Assembly: GCA_000151295.1 (NCBI GenBank)
Contig: GG745375.1
Location: 171,131 to 235,130 of the forward strand
DNA: 64,000 nt
DNA from: Allomyces macrogynus ATCC 38327
Taxonomy: Eukaryota; Blastocladiomycota; Blastocladiomycetes; Blastocladiales; Blastocladiaceae
Reading direction: 5' to 3'
Position numbers and translations under genes: made by a program. Below are positions 40,275 through 51,179 of the stretch, one piece after another; the first letter of the stretch is position 1; the number at the start of each line of letters is the position of its first letter. The notes below the pieces were generated by a model that worked only from the letters and a program-made list of their open reading frames with translations, was not told the DNA's origin and did no database searches.

Positions 40275-41867
40275 TCAGTACACAATCTCCTGCGGCGCGG
40301 CCGCCGCATCAATCGCGCACACATACACGGTCCGAAACGCGCCGGCCACGACCATCCGTCGCTCATCCCTCGTCACGTCCGCACAAAACACGGCCCCCGG
40401 CAACCCCCCGACCAATCCAACACACCGGCGCGTCGCGTAACTGAACACCTTGAACTCATTCACCCCACCACCCCCACCCCCGCCCCCCGCGACCAAAAAC
40501 TTGTTTCCGGGAGAAAACCGCGCCACGTACAACGGACACGCGCTATTCACCCTCCGGTCTTCCGCAAGACTCCACGGCACCGGCTCCACCATCCCCCCAC
40601 TCGCCGTCGGGGAATAGAGCGCCAGCGGCGGGGGATCCGACGCGTCCGTCTTGACCGCCCTCCCATCTGCACCCAATAACCCACGACGCGGCGGGCGCGC
40701 CGACCCCGCGACCAACTTACTCCCGGCCTCGTCCCAGTCGAGCGCGATCCCGCAAATGTGCGGCCCGTAAATCGCGCGGACGGCGGTACCCGAGCTCAAA
40801 TCCCAGATCTGGATCGTCGAGTCCCATCCGCCCGAGGCCAACGTATTCGGATCGCGCGGGTGCCACCGGAGGCAGAAGACGCGGTTCGAGTGGCCGGCCG
40901 CGTGCGCGTCGCGCGCGCCGTGCACGAGTTCGTGTGTCAAGGTGCGGGGCGAGTCGGTCGGGTCCGCATAGATCCGGACGGTGCCGTCGGAGCCCGCCGT
41001 GGCGAGCCGGATGCCGGGGTTCCCAGAATGGGTGGCGCGGGAGTATTCGGCGGCAAAGATCTGGTTGTCGCCTTCGTCGATTCCCGCACCAAGGGGGGTC
41101 CCGGACGTCGCGTGCCAGAACGTGACGCGGCCGTCAGGGAAGGCGGCCGCGAGGGTGCCGGACGCGTCCGGGCGCCAGGCGACGGCGGTACATGGGACAG
41201 CGAGTTCCGCGTCGGTTCGCACGAGTTTGCGCACTTGTTTCCCCGTGGAGAGGTGGAACGTGGTGACGGCGCCCGTCGCGAGACCCAGCGCGACCAAGTC
41301 CCCGGCGGGACTGAAGGCCGCGCAATGCACGTGTGCGCCGCCCGTATCCGCCGCCCAGGCGATGCGCAAGTTGCCGGTGACGACGGCGAGCGGGTCGATT
41401 GCGGGCGGGTCGCCGGGGGTCGCCATTGTCGGTACGGCGGCCGCCGCGGTTGGAGCGGGAACCGCGGGCGCAGGAGCGGGATTGGCGGGCGCGGATGGAC
41501 CGGTGGAGAGATTATGCGCTGATTTGGCGATGCTCGTCGACGATTTCCGCGGCGGGTTGGTGGCGGGCAGGTGGGTCGCGGATGTATGCGCCGATCTCGA
41601 TGCGGGGGACGACGCGATGCCGGTGGTGGTGGGGGACAGGTTCGGCTTGGAAGTGGTGGCGGGGGCGGCGGCGCGCGGCGTATGCGTGACCGACGCGGTG
41701 GGCGTCGCGGCGCGGATCGAGGCGGATGACGACGGAGAAGGGACGTTGAGCGCCGAGGCCGAGGTTGCGCGCGCGGATGCGGGCGCCGCAGCGCCTAAGC
41801 GGGCGGGCTCGGGCAGGCCGTTGCCGGCTGCGGTGGGAGTTGCGCGCGCGGCGGTGGGCGGGGGCAT
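40275..41867 (-). CDS. WD40-repeat protein of unknown role
   Basis: One uninterrupted exon of 530 residues. The ATG at 41867 (MPPPTAARATPTAAGNG) starts a disordered Ala/Pro/Ser N-terminus of about 150 residues. A beta-propeller follows, with repeats including VHCAAFSPAGDLVALGLATG, CTAVAWRPDASGTLAAAFPD, IRLATAGSDGTVRIY, VFCLRWHPRDPNTLASGGWD followed by STIQIWD, and VARFSPGNKFLVAGG. The open frame extends far upstream of this ATG, but the upstream translation is Arg-rich and unlike coding sequence. WD40 propellers are scaffolds. Nothing here identifies the complex. Confidence 0.75.
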   Translation of the reverse strand: MPPPTAARATPTAAGNGLPEPARLGAAAPASARATSASALNVPSPSSSASIRAATPTASVTHTPRAAAPATTSKPNLSPTTTGIASSPASRSAHTSATHLPATNPPRKSSTSIAKSAHNLSTGPSAPANPAPAPAVPAPTAAAAVPTMATPGDPPAIDPLAVVTGNLRIAWAADTGGAHVHCAAFSPAGDLVALGLATGAVTTFHLSTGKQVRKLVRTDAELAVPCTAVAWRPDASGTLAAAFPDGRVTFWHATSGTPLGAGIDEGDNQIFAAEYSRATHSGNPGIRLATAGSDGTVRIYADPTDSPRTLTHELVHGARDAHAAGHSNRVFCLRWHPRDPNTLASGGWDSTIQIWDLSSGTAVRAIYGPHICGIALDWDEAGSKLVAGSARPPRRGLLGADGRAVKTDASDPPPLALYSPTASGGMVEPVPWSLAEDRRVNSACPLYVARFSPGNKFLVAGGGGGGGGVNEFKVFSYATRRCVGLVGGLPGAVFCADVTRDERRMVVAGAFRTVYVCAIDAAAAPQEIVY

Positions 41868-42886
41868 GGTGATGGTGCGTGCGTGCGGCTGGCTGGCTTG
41901 GTGCAGTATGGAGTGCGGGCGCCGATCGTCGCGGGAGCACGGCCGACGACGAGGGCGGGGAAGGTGGAGAAGCAGGAAGGCAGGTTGGCCAGAGGCGCGA
42001 GACGCGAGACACTTCGGTGGGCGTGACGCGCGCCTGGGCGTTCGCCAAACAGCGCCGGCGTCCCCGCGCGCTCGCTCCCTTTGCGCACGACCACCTCCAC
42101 GACGATGGCACACGGCGGCGCTCGACCTGACGACGCCGGCGCCCCCGCGCGCTCCCTGGTCCTCTTCCACCCGACCAACTTGCTGCAATCGCATCTGATC
42201 CGCCCACGCCGCGCCCTTCGGCCCGGCTTTTAGCTCGCCGAGACTCGACGGTGCGACCCCCGCACGATCCCACCATCTCGCACCACGCACCCCCGCCCAA
42301 GCCGACAGGCGATCTCTCTCGTTTGCTCGCTCCCCCTGCGCGCGCGAGCGAGTCACCGCCGGGTCGACTGTGCTGCGGCCGTCGGTCAGCGCGCTGTCGG
42401 GTCTGCCGCGGCTGCAACACGATCCGGCGCCACGCACGCTGTCGCCCCCCTGGCAACGGCGATTCTGCCGGCCCTGTCGTTGTCGTTCGCCACCAGCTTG
42501 CTTGCTCGTTGCCCGGGTATCGTTTCCCACCGCACGCGCCGCATTGCCAGGGCGCGCGCCTCACCTGCACCTGCACGCCTACCCGGGACCGGCTGCGGCC
42601 TGCGGGCCGAGAAGGATCCTGACAGGGCAGCAACTACCATCTCCACCCACCAGTCGACCGGCCGACGCAACGTTTCGCCCAAGGACGCGCCAGGTCCGCG
42701 GGCCGGACCGACGCCTGTCCGGCACGAGCGTGCCGTTGCGAACCAAGTCCCTGGCCCGCCGCCGTGCGATCTCGCCCAGCACGTCACTCGGTGCCGTCAC
42801 CCACGGGCGCTACATAAACACTGGCGCGCCCGCCGCGCTTCGACTCGTTAACCAAGCCTCGACCAACTCGCATCACCACCGTCACC
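41868..42886. promoter_or_regulatory. divergent upstream region of the WD40 and GRAM genes
   Basis: About 1 kb between divergent starts. Long frames cross it on several strands because stop codons are rare in this GC-rich DNA. None resembles a protein family. Confidence 0.4.
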
Positions 42887-45277
42887 ATGGACCAAGTGAC
42901 AACCGCCACGACGGCCCACGCCGAAAGCGCAAGACTGCGCGCCGGGTCGCTCCCTTCCTCCCCGATGCTCCCGCCCCGCCGACAGCCGCTGCGCACCGAC
43001 CTGCTCGAACCGTTCCCGTCGCTCGCCGTGCAGTCGCCGGGGGGCCACCTGATCCCCGCCGAGTGCCCGCCGTCCCCCACGCTCTCCGCCGCATCCGGCT
43101 CCACGTCCACGTCCGCCGCCGCCGTGGCCGCCGCTACCGCTGCCGCCATGGCCGCATCCGCATCGAACCGCGGCCGCGCGAAAACGATCCCGATCTCGAT
43201 GATGTCGGCCGCCGCGCACGCGGCCTCGGTCGCGTCCGCCACCGCCGGATCGTCGTCGTCTGACAGCGACGACGTGCTTGTGATGCACTCCGTCGCGCCG
43301 TCTTCCACCTCGTCGCGCCGCCGGCGCGCAACGACCGTCGACCAGAAAAACGCGACCGCCAACGCGGCGCTACTCGCGCCGATGCCCGCGGGCGCGATTC
43401 TCCCGGAGATCCCGCTCGTCGCCAAACAGTCCAAGAACGCCGCGTTCCATGCGCTCTTCAAACACTTACCGCCGGACGAGTACCTGATCGAGGACTTCGC
43501 GTGCGCGCTGCAAAAGGAGATTCTGGTTCAGGGGCGGCTGTATCTGACGACCAAGCACTTGTGTTTCCATTCGGTGATTTTCGGGTGGGTCACGTCGCTC
43601 GTCATTCCGTGGGCCGAAATGGCCGCGCTCGAAAAGCGGTCGACGGCGCTGATTTTCCCGAACGCGATTGAAGTCGCGACGAGCGCGCAAAAGTACCTGT
43701 TTGCGTCGTTTCTGTTCCGCGAGCTCGCGTATAACTTGATGGCCGCACTGTGGAGGAAACAGTGCCCGAACGCGCCGCCGTTGGTCCTGCCACCGACGAC
43801 GCCGAACGCGTCGGAGACCGACGACGACTCCTCGCGCCGCCGACGGAGGCACCGGTTCCCGACGTTTCACCGCCGGTCGCGCCGGCACAATAGGGACGCC
43901 GACCCGAACGAGACGCTTGCCGCGGCCGGTGCGTCAATCTCGGTCGACGACGACGACGAACTCGACGACCTTATGGAATCCACGTCGTTGCCGATCTCGC
44001 GCGCCGAATCGTGCGAGTCGACGGCCGCGGGCTCGTCCGCGCACGGAATCGATGCGGCGAGACCGCTGCTGCCACCGCGGAGAGCCACGGTCTCGTCGAC
44101 GGGGAGTGGGTCGGACGCAGCGTCGTTGAGACGCGCGAGGGAGGCGTATGCCGCCAACGATGGCGGGTGGGGGTGGGACGACCGGCCGCCGGCGCCCGCG
44201 GAATTGGGCACGGTGATTGAGGACTCGTCCGTCGTCGCCGCACCTGCAGGGGTGCGGACCGCGCGCGCGCAGTCGGACTCGTCGCTGTGCCCACCGCCCA
44301 ACGCCGTGCACGACGCGCAGAGTCTGCGCAACGCGCTGTCGTCGGCGGACCTCGACCAACCCGGCCCTACCCCAGGGGCCGTCCCGGCGGCCACGTGCCG
44401 GTGCAGACACTACCCGACGCCCGTACTCTCGACAACCTGGCCCAACTTAACCCCGGCACAAGCATTCGCGTACCTGTACGAGGACAAGGACGCGTTCATG
44501 ACGCGGTTCATGACGGGAAGCGAGAACGAGTGCGTCGACTTTGTCCTACCCCCGTGGTGCGACTCGGGGCGGACGGCCAAGTACACGATGCCGCTGAAAC
44601 TGAACGTGCCGATGGCGCCGAAATCGACGCCGGTCATCACGACCGAGGAACTCGCCGCTCCCCGCAACCCGAACGCGTGCTTGGCGGTCCATACGGCGAC
44701 TTCCACGCCCGTCGTCCCCTCCGGGTCGGCGTTCAACGTGCATATTCGCGTGTGCTTTTTGCCGGCGCCAAATGGGACGAAAGTGACGGTCTCGGTGAAG
44801 GTCGAGTGGGTCAAGTCGTGCTGGATCAAGTCGGCGATCGAGTCCGGCGTCGTCGATGGGCAAAAGCGGCACTGGAAGATTTTGGATGCGCGCGTGCGCG
44901 AACTGGCCGCGACTCTCAAGCCGTCCAGTAAGCCGCCATCGATCACGGCGTCTTCGACTAAGTCAGCCGATAAGCCGTTGCCCGCGACCCCGCCGCCGGC
45001 GTTGCCACCGGCGCGCAACTCGGCCGTGGCGGTCGCTGCGGCGCAACCACTGCCCACCCCGCCGCCGAGTACGGCGGCGAGCGCGGTGGGCGCGAGTCGC
45101 CCATGTTTCCCGACGCGGTCGGCGTCGCTCGCACGGCGCGCGAACGGCCTGGCGAGGGCGGATACGGCACACGTGGCGATCCTGGCGGTGCTCGTGTGCG
45201 CGAATGTCTGGATGATGTTGCAGTTGCGCGCGCTGCATGCGGCGGTGGTCGCGCTCGGTTCGGCGGGAGTGGTTTGA
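42887..45277 (+). CDS. GRAM + VASt domain protein (LAM/GRAMD1 sterol-transfer type)
   Basis: A single exon of 796 residues. A disordered N-terminus is followed at about residues 180-300 by a GRAM domain (FHALFKHLPPDEYLIEDFAC, GRLYLTTKHLCFHSVIFGW, VIPWAEMAALEKRSTALIFP). At about 528-673 lies a VASt/StART-like domain (YLYEDKDAFMTRF, KYTMPLKLN, KVTVSVKVEWVKSCWIKSAI, KRHWKILDARVREL). A C-terminal hydrophobic anchor covers about 760-790 (HVAILAVLVCANVWMMLQL). This order matches yeast Lam/Ysp and animal Aster/GRAMD1 proteins, ER-anchored carriers that move sterol from the plasma membrane at contact sites. The acidic and Ser-rich linker between the domains is unusually long. Confidence 0.9.
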   Translation: MDQVTTATTAHAESARLRAGSLPSSPMLPPRRQPLRTDLLEPFPSLAVQSPGGHLIPAECPPSPTLSAASGSTSTSAAAVAAATAAAMAASASNRGRAKTIPISMMSAAAHAASVASATAGSSSSDSDDVLVMHSVAPSSTSSRRRRATTVDQKNATANAALLAPMPAGAILPEIPLVAKQSKNAAFHALFKHLPPDEYLIEDFACALQKEILVQGRLYLTTKHLCFHSVIFGWVTSLVIPWAEMAALEKRSTALIFPNAIEVATSAQKYLFASFLFRELAYNLMAALWRKQCPNAPPLVLPPTTPNASETDDDSSRRRRRHRFPTFHRRSRRHNRDADPNETLAAAGASISVDDDDELDDLMESTSLPISRAESCESTAAGSSAHGIDAARPLLPPRRATVSSTGSGSDAASLRRAREAYAANDGGWGWDDRPPAPAELGTVIEDSSVVAAPAGVRTARAQSDSSLCPPPNAVHDAQSLRNALSSADLDQPGPTPGAVPAATCRCRHYPTPVLSTTWPNLTPAQAFAYLYEDKDAFMTRFMTGSENECVDFVLPPWCDSGRTAKYTMPLKLNVPMAPKSTPVITTEELAAPRNPNACLAVHTATSTPVVPSGSAFNVHIRVCFLPAPNGTKVTVSVKVEWVKSCWIKSAIESGVVDGQKRHWKILDARVRELAATLKPSSKPPSITASSTKSADKPLPATPPPALPPARNSAVAVAAAQPLPTPPPSTAASAVGASRPCFPTRSASLARRANGLARADTAHVAILAVLVCANVWMMLQLRALHAAVVALGSAGVV

Positions 45278-46290
45278 AGTAGGCAGGAGAGGATGGACAG
45301 CCAACGAGCAGGTCTCGGGCCAGGCTCGGTCAGGTTTTAGATTGGTATTTTAGGCTGGGGAGTGGATCGCCACGGCGCCATGGGCGTGTATATAGGCTGC
45401 TGAGCCGGGGAATTTGGAGACGAGAAGATGCGGTTGCGCGCTTTGAAAAAAACACTGAACGAGAAAGCAAATACAACGTGGCTCGCTGACGTCATATAGT
45501 GGGTTGGGCGTCGCGTCTCGCACCGTGTCTCGCAGTGCGGCGCGTCGTGAATGACGCAGGCGCACGTGGGCGGCGCAGTCAGTGGGGCAGAGTTTACTGT
45601 TGCCTCTGCTCTTGCGTTGCCGGCGCCACCGTCCCGTTGTGGTGATGAGCAGCAAGTGAACAAGTCAAAAATCAAACCATCATCAAGCGCAGAGAGAGAG
45701 TCGCGCGCGGACATGGGCGCGCGGAGGAGCGCACAGCCAGCCGCGCGGGCTTGCTCCTTCTCTTCATTCCGCCGTGTCGTGCCCGTGCTCGCTCGAGGCA
45801 GCAGCAGCAACGGCAATAACAGCAAGAGCAGCGGCATCGTCAATACCAGCACCAGCAACAGCGGGAGACCCACAGCGAAGCACCAGCACCAACGGCAAAG
45901 GACCAGCACCGGCCAGAAACCGCACCAGCGCCAGCAGCAGCACGAACCGCGACGGCAGTAGCACGAGCAACCGCCCGAGCAGTCTCGCCAGGACCAGCAC
46001 CAGCCCGATCGCGTTCCCCCACGAGGATCAGCACCTGGTCAATATTCCGTGCGACCTGCTCGAACCGCACGCGGCACTCGCGCCAATCACGTCCGGCGAA
46101 AACGCTCTCGCCTGTTATACTGAGCTCACGGCACCCGCGCCGATTTTGATTCCCGACCTCGCGCTGATCCGGTGAACGGACGCGGCGTTCAGTCTCTTCG
46201 TCGCTCGCACGACCCGCGCCACTGCACCCTACACTCCCGGGTTGACCCGTTCGCGCCCTGGTAGCCCCTCTCCTCTCCACCGCACGCACC
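45278..46290. other. intergenic with CAG/CAC-rich stretch
   Basis: About 1 kb with imperfect AGCAGC and CAGCAC repeats around 45790-45960. It contains the AP-1 gamma promoter. Frames over the repeat (45774-46175 plus) are low-complexity with no family resemblance. Confidence 0.4.
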
Positions 46291-49096
46291 ATGGTTCTGC
46301 GGCTCAAGGACTTTATCAAGAAAATCCGTGCTTGCAAGACGGCAGCCGAGGAGCGTGCCCTGATCGCGCGTGAATCAGCATCGATTCGCACCGCCCTGAA
46401 AGACTCGGTCTCGTCGAGCCACCGGCACCACCATGTCGCCAAGCTGCTCTACATGTATATGCTGGGCTACCCGGCGCATTTCGGGCAAATGGAATGCGTC
46501 AAGCTCGTGGCCTCGTCGCGGTTCGCAGATAAGCGGCTCGGGTACCTCGGGATCATGCTGTTGTTGGACGAACATTCGGAGACGTTGACGTTGGTCACGA
46601 ACTCGCTGAAAAAGTACGTGGGTTTTTGAGCATGGGTGAGGAACATGGGTCGTGGACTGACAGATGGTTGTGTGCGGTATATAGTGACCTGAACCACCCC
46701 AACATGTACGTCGTCGGTATGGCGCTCGTCACGCTCGCTAACGTCGCGTCCGAGGCCATGGCGCGCGATCTCGCGCCCGAGGTCGAAAAGTTGCTCGGCA
46801 GCTCCAACAGTTTGATTCGCAAAAAAGTACGCAGTCTTGCGTTGTGTGCATTATCTGCACTCTCGCTCGATGATTTTTTCATTTTCCATGTCATCACGGC
46901 CTGACCACCACCCTCTCCGCTCACGACAGGCGGCGCTCTGCGCGGTCCGTGTCCTGAAACGCGCGCCGGACTTGCACGAAATCTTCATGCCGCGTGCGCG
47001 GTCGCTGCTCAGCGAGCGCAACCACGGCGCGCTTCTCGCGGGCCTGTCGCTGCTCGAACTCCTCTACGCGCAGCAACCCGCGACCCTGATCGAGTTCCGC
47101 AAGGCCGTGCCGAGCCTCGTCAAGGCGCTCAAACAGCTGATCACGACGGGGTACTCGCCCGAGCACGACGTGTCGGGTATCACCGACCCGTTCCTGCAAG
47201 TCAAGCTGTTGCGCGTGCTGCGGCTTCTCGGCGCGGGGAATGCGACCGCGACCGAGGCCATGGCTGATGTGTTGGCGCAAGTCGCGACGACCATGGACGG
47301 GTCCAAGAATGTCGGCAACGCCGTGCTGTACGAGACGGTGCGCACGGTGCTCGCAATCGATGCCGACTCGACGCTGCGCGTCCTCGCGATCAACATCCTC
47401 GGCCGGTTTCTCGCGCACAAGGATAACAATGTCCGGTACGCAGCGCTCACGACTTTGCTCGCGACGGTGCAAGTGGACGGCAACGCCGTCCTCCGGCACC
47501 GCACGACCGTCCTCGAATGTCTGCGCGACCCGGACGTCTCGATCCGCCGCCGCGCGCTCGAACTCGCGAGCGCCCTGACGGTCGCCAGCAACGTGCGCGT
47601 CATGGTCCGCGAACTGCTGGCGTTCCTCGACGACGCCGACGCCGAACTGCGCCCGACTGTCGTCGCGCACATCTGTACCGCCGCCGATAAGTTCGCGCCG
47701 AACCAGCGGTGGCACCTCGACACTCTCGTCCGCGTGATGAAAGTGGCCGGCGCGCACGTGCGCGACGAAACGGTAGCCCAATTCGTGCGGCTTGTGACGA
47801 ACGCGCCGGAGTTGCAAGCCTATGTCGTACGCAAGTTGTACGCGCTGCTCAAGACGGATCATTCGCAGGCCGGGCTCGTTCGGGCCGGGATCTGGGTGAT
47901 TGGCGAGTACGGCGACCTCCTGGTTCAGCCTGGCGCGGCGCCCGCGCCGGACGACGCCGAGGACGACGATAACGGCACGACCGACGCTCTGCGGTCGGTC
48001 GCGCTCGACGAGGACGGTCCGAACGAGGCCGAGGTGGTCGCATTGCTCGAGCGCGTCCTGACGGCTGCGAACAGTACGGTCGTCACGCAATTGGCGATCA
48101 CGGCGCTGATGAAGTTGGCGGCGCGGTTCCATGAGCCCGCGGTCGTGCAGGCGATCCAGGCATTGCTCGCGCGGTACCGGACCTCGATGGTGCTCGAGTT
48201 GCAGCAGCGCAGTGTCGAGTACCTGAATATGTTCAACTTGGACCCGGAGTTGCGTCGGGGGCTCTGGGAGTGCATGCCTGTCATGGACCTCGCATGCCCG
48301 CCGACGCAAGTCGACCGCGCCCGCCGGTGGTCTGCCGCTACTCGAGTCGCTCGGGACGACGACGACGCCTGCGCCCCGGACGACCAGCGGCGCCCCCGTC
48401 GTGGCGGACCTGATGGCCGACCTGCTCGCCATGACCGGCGCCGCGCCCGCTGCAGAACCCAAGATGGGCACGGCCAAGGCCATCGTCGACCCGCTCGATC
48501 TGCTCATGGGCGGCCCGGTGCCCGCGATCCCGTCGATGTCGACCGGCAGTGGCAACGCGATTGACCTGCTCGGCTCCGCGCCCACGCCCGCATCGGCCTC
48601 GCCCGCAATTGCGGCCTCGACTCCACCCGCCCTCTTCGCGGACCTCGCGCACACTGTGATGGCCCCCGCCGTCCGTCGGGCGTCGCTGCACACTGGCCCC
48701 CTGGTCCCCTCCGCGGCCTCCACTGGCCCGTCGATCGGTGGATACGACGTCCCCCACTTGGCGTACGAATCGGCGCACCTCCTCGTGCAGCTGACGCCGA
48801 CCTCCGCGGCGCCGGGCATCATTCAAGTTAACGCGACGCTCGCGCACCGCGGCGGCGTGAACGTGCCCGTGACCGACTTGCAGTTGCTAGTCGCCGTGCC
48901 CAAGTCGCTGAAACTGCAAATGGGCCCACTGTCGGCGACGCGGCTTGGGGTGGGCGAAGTGGGCGCGCAGACGTTCCGGATCGCGAATCCAGGGAAGGTG
49001 AGTCCGGTCAAATTGCGGTTGAAGGTCGTCTATGCGTGTGCGGGGGAGGGCGTGGATAAGGTGGTGGATTTCCGGTTCCCGGAGTCGGTCGTGTAG
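46291..49096 (+). CDS. AP1G1: AP-1 complex gamma-adaptin
   Basis: Exons 46291-46613, 46685-46826 and 46930-49096 encode about 876 residues. The N-terminal trunk starts [20 protein letters not shown], then [38 protein letters not shown] and, across the first splice, [19 protein letters not shown], which are gamma-adaptin hallmarks. The HEAT-like solenoid continues through [12 protein letters not shown] and [12 protein letters not shown]. The hinge has clathrin-box-like PLDLLMG and AIDLLG. The C-terminal ear is about 130 residues ([10 protein letters not shown] to [14 protein letters not shown]). AP-1 sorts cargo between trans-Golgi and endosomes. One extra C near 48323 (GCCCG for GCCG) breaks the frame at the trunk-hinge junction, probably an assembly error. 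Confidence 0.95.
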
Positions 49097-49268
49097 GGTC
49101 GTGAGGGATGGGTTGTTTGGATTAGGGGAGAGGGGGGGGGGATGTGATGGGATTGTGTGTGTGAGTGAGCGAGTGTGTGTGTGTGTAGGGACAGTTTTGA
49201 ACATGGCTTGTTTTTGGTGTTTGGGAATGGTCGTGCTTACAAGAACAGCCGTTTCGATGTGCAGCCAT

Positions 49269-49341
49269 GCCCGTGTAGACAAGTGGCTAAGTCGTCGGCC
49301 TCCTAAGCCGGAAATCGCGAGTTCGACCCTCGCCACGGGTG
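49269..49341 (+). tRNA. tRNA-Arg (anticodon CCU)
   Basis: A complete 73-nt cloverleaf without intron. The acceptor stem GCCCGTG pairs with CACGGGT (one G-U). The D arm GAC-GTC encloses AAGTGGCTAA. The anticodon stem TCGGC/GCCGG holds loop CTCCTAA with anticodon CCT. The variable loop has 5 nt and the T arm is GCGAG-TTCGACC-CTCGC, with discriminator G. All stems close by hand folding. It decodes AGG. Confidence 0.95.
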
Positions 49342-49357
49342 TTGATTACGATCTCTG

Positions 49358-49362
49358 TTTTT
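49358..49362 (+). terminator. Pol III terminator of tRNA-Arg
   Basis: Five T residues 17 bp downstream of the tRNA 3' end, the usual RNA polymerase III stop signal. Confidence 0.7.
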
Positions 49363-50315
49363 GTGGTACCCACCCGATCGATCTGTGGAGGCGATGCCTT
49401 TTTCTTGAACAGAGTGATTCGGGATCCTTTTTGCTGTCAAAGCTTACGCCTTACCCACATCTTTTCCCAACAAAATGGGACGCCGAGGACGTTTGATATG
49501 CTACAGAATCTCAATCCGTTGGTGGATCACTGGATTCTAATGTGGGTGCACATTGATCAAGATACAGTGCTGAATGGAGGCTCAAGCAGACCAAGGCCAT
49601 GTTGGGCACACTTGCACTGATATTGGATGCTTTCAGATGCTCACACTGCTTCATGAAAGCAGCAGGCACACGCACAGGGAGTACAATATCATGATTTTTC
49701 GATCAATCTGCTAGGGGTGGGGGTCGAGCCGCCAACTGCATGTGATTGGGTTCTGGCATTTTTCAGCGTTGTTGACAGTGTTGAGTCGCTCTGTTGTTCG
49801 GACGCTACATATGCAACCATGAACAGAACCATCGGCTGAACTTTTCCAAAGACCCGAAATTGAACCACACACGACATTTCCGTCTCTCTCCTCCCTTCCA
49901 TCACCTACTGCCATTCACGTTTCGCTCGCCTTCCTGCTCGCGTATCTCGCGCTGACCGTGCAGTCTGCGCCCACAAGTAACTCGTGTGCCGTCAATCCAA
50001 TTGCCCCAGCCAAGAACGTGGCCAGCTGCTCGACCATTACCATCAAATCGTTCGCGGTCCCTGGTGGCGAAACGCTCGGGCTCAGGGGGCTCAAAGTCGC
50101 GCGATCGTCAATTTCGCAGGCGACGCAATGTTTGGGTACAAAGAGTGGAAGGACACGCTGTTCAGTATCTCCGCCGCAACAAGCAAGGCAAAGATCATGG
50201 TGGTGCGTGTCGAATTTGGTCGCGCAAGGGTAGAAATAGCCGGTGATGAATCTGAGGTCGCAGCAAGTATCAAAATGTGACCGTCGATCTGCAATTTGAA
50301 ACACCATGATGTTGA
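49363..50315. other. intergenic between tRNA and inverted repeat
   Basis: Apart from the weak cyclase-like fragment, no gene is recognised. GC is lower than in the coding regions. The 864-bp inverted repeat begins abruptly at 50316. Confidence 0.4.
49960..50280 (+). pseudogene. possible class III nucleotidyl cyclase fragment
   Basis: The plus strand encodes QLLDHYHQIV and, 20 residues on, AIVNFAGDAMF. This resembles the FAGDA region of soluble-type (bicarbonate-responsive) adenylyl cyclases, where the Asp lies in the catalytic fold. No longer domain is visible. Frames change around the match, and the next 35 bp run into the inverted repeat at 50316. I consider it at best a truncated relic. 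The match is short and could be chance. Confidence 0.25.
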
Positions 50316-51179
50316 ACAGCGAAAAGTGAATGCAATTGCAATGAAATATGTACAAATTGCGAAACCCATCTGGTGGAAAAATTCAGCCCTCGCCAACAAA
50401 ACATGCTCGTCCCCCTCATCGACCTTGCGCGACCGCCATGATCAGGCCAACGCGCACAGTTGTGACGCGCGCTTAGAAGCAACCGCCGTGGCTGTGGTCA
50501 ATCACCTGCGACTGGTCCTGGTGCTGCGCCTGGTAGCCGCCGTCGGCGTTCCACTGCGTCTGCGACTGCGACTGGGCCTGGAACGCGTCGCCGCCATGAC
50601 CGTGGTCGTACTGCGTCTGACTCTGCGCCTGCGACTGGAACGCGTCGCCGCCATGGCCCCACTGCGACTGCGACTGAGCCTGCGACTGGAACGCGTCGCC
50701 GCCCTGGTTGTACTGCGACTGGGACTATCATCGAGAGCGCGCGAGAGAGTGGATGGAGTGAGCGTCGGTGATCGCGAATCGGGTGGAGAGAGCAAATGCG
50801 ATTGATTGGACGCGTACCTGCGCCTGGAACTGGTCGACCGAGTTATGGCCAGTATGGCCCGACTGGTACTGGCCCTGGCTCTGCGCCTGGTAGCCCGCAT
50901 CGCCCGAACCCCACTGCGACTGGCCCTGGCTCTGCGCCTGGTAACCGGCGTCGCCCGACTGGTACTGGCTCTGCGACTGGCCTTGGTACTGCGCGCCGTC
51001 GTGGCCGGCCTGGTACTGCGACTGCGACTGCGACTGCGACTGGGCGGCGTACGACATGGTGAGGTGGTTGGTTGGTTGGTTGGTGGTGGGGTGGGTTGGA
51101 TGAGTGCAAAAGATGCAGTGCGATGGTGGTTGGATGTGGGCGCGGCGGGCGACGGTATTTGTAGGTGCGGCGGGTCGAC
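50316..51179 (+). repeat. inverted repeat, left arm (864 bp)
   Basis: The reverse complement of this segment equals 52272-53135 over its whole length as far as I compared, with one visible difference near the inner end (GTCGACCC against GTCAACCC). Coordinates pair to a constant sum of 103451, so there is no net indel. The arm contains all of repeat-gene copy C, its promoter and its 3' flank. Confidence 0.9.
50473..51057 (-). CDS. Gln/Ser/Tyr-repeat protein, copy C
   Basis: Exons 51057-50818 and 50724-50473 (93-nt intron, donor GTACGC, acceptor GATAG) encode 163 residues. It starts MSYAAQSQSQSQSQYQAGHD. Exon 1 ends SVDQFQAQ and exon 2 starts SQSQYNQGGDAFQ. The 17-19-residue units GGDAFQSQAQSQ occur three times. 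The C-terminus is IDHSHGGCF. A TACAAATA element lies about 100 bp upstream and the leader has four AACC units. It is identical to copy D at 52394-52978, which lies in the other arm of the inverted repeat. Confidence 0.75.

Noticed and set aside
41868..42530. N-terminal extension of the WD40 protein upstream of 41867
   Set aside because: The translation is Arg/Gly-rich with no similarity to a domain. The ATG at 41867 begins a composition that continues smoothly into the protein.
49915..50355. 146-codon minus-strand frame
   Set aside because: It has no recognisable domain, runs into the inverted repeat and is opposed by the weak cyclase-like signal on the plus strand.
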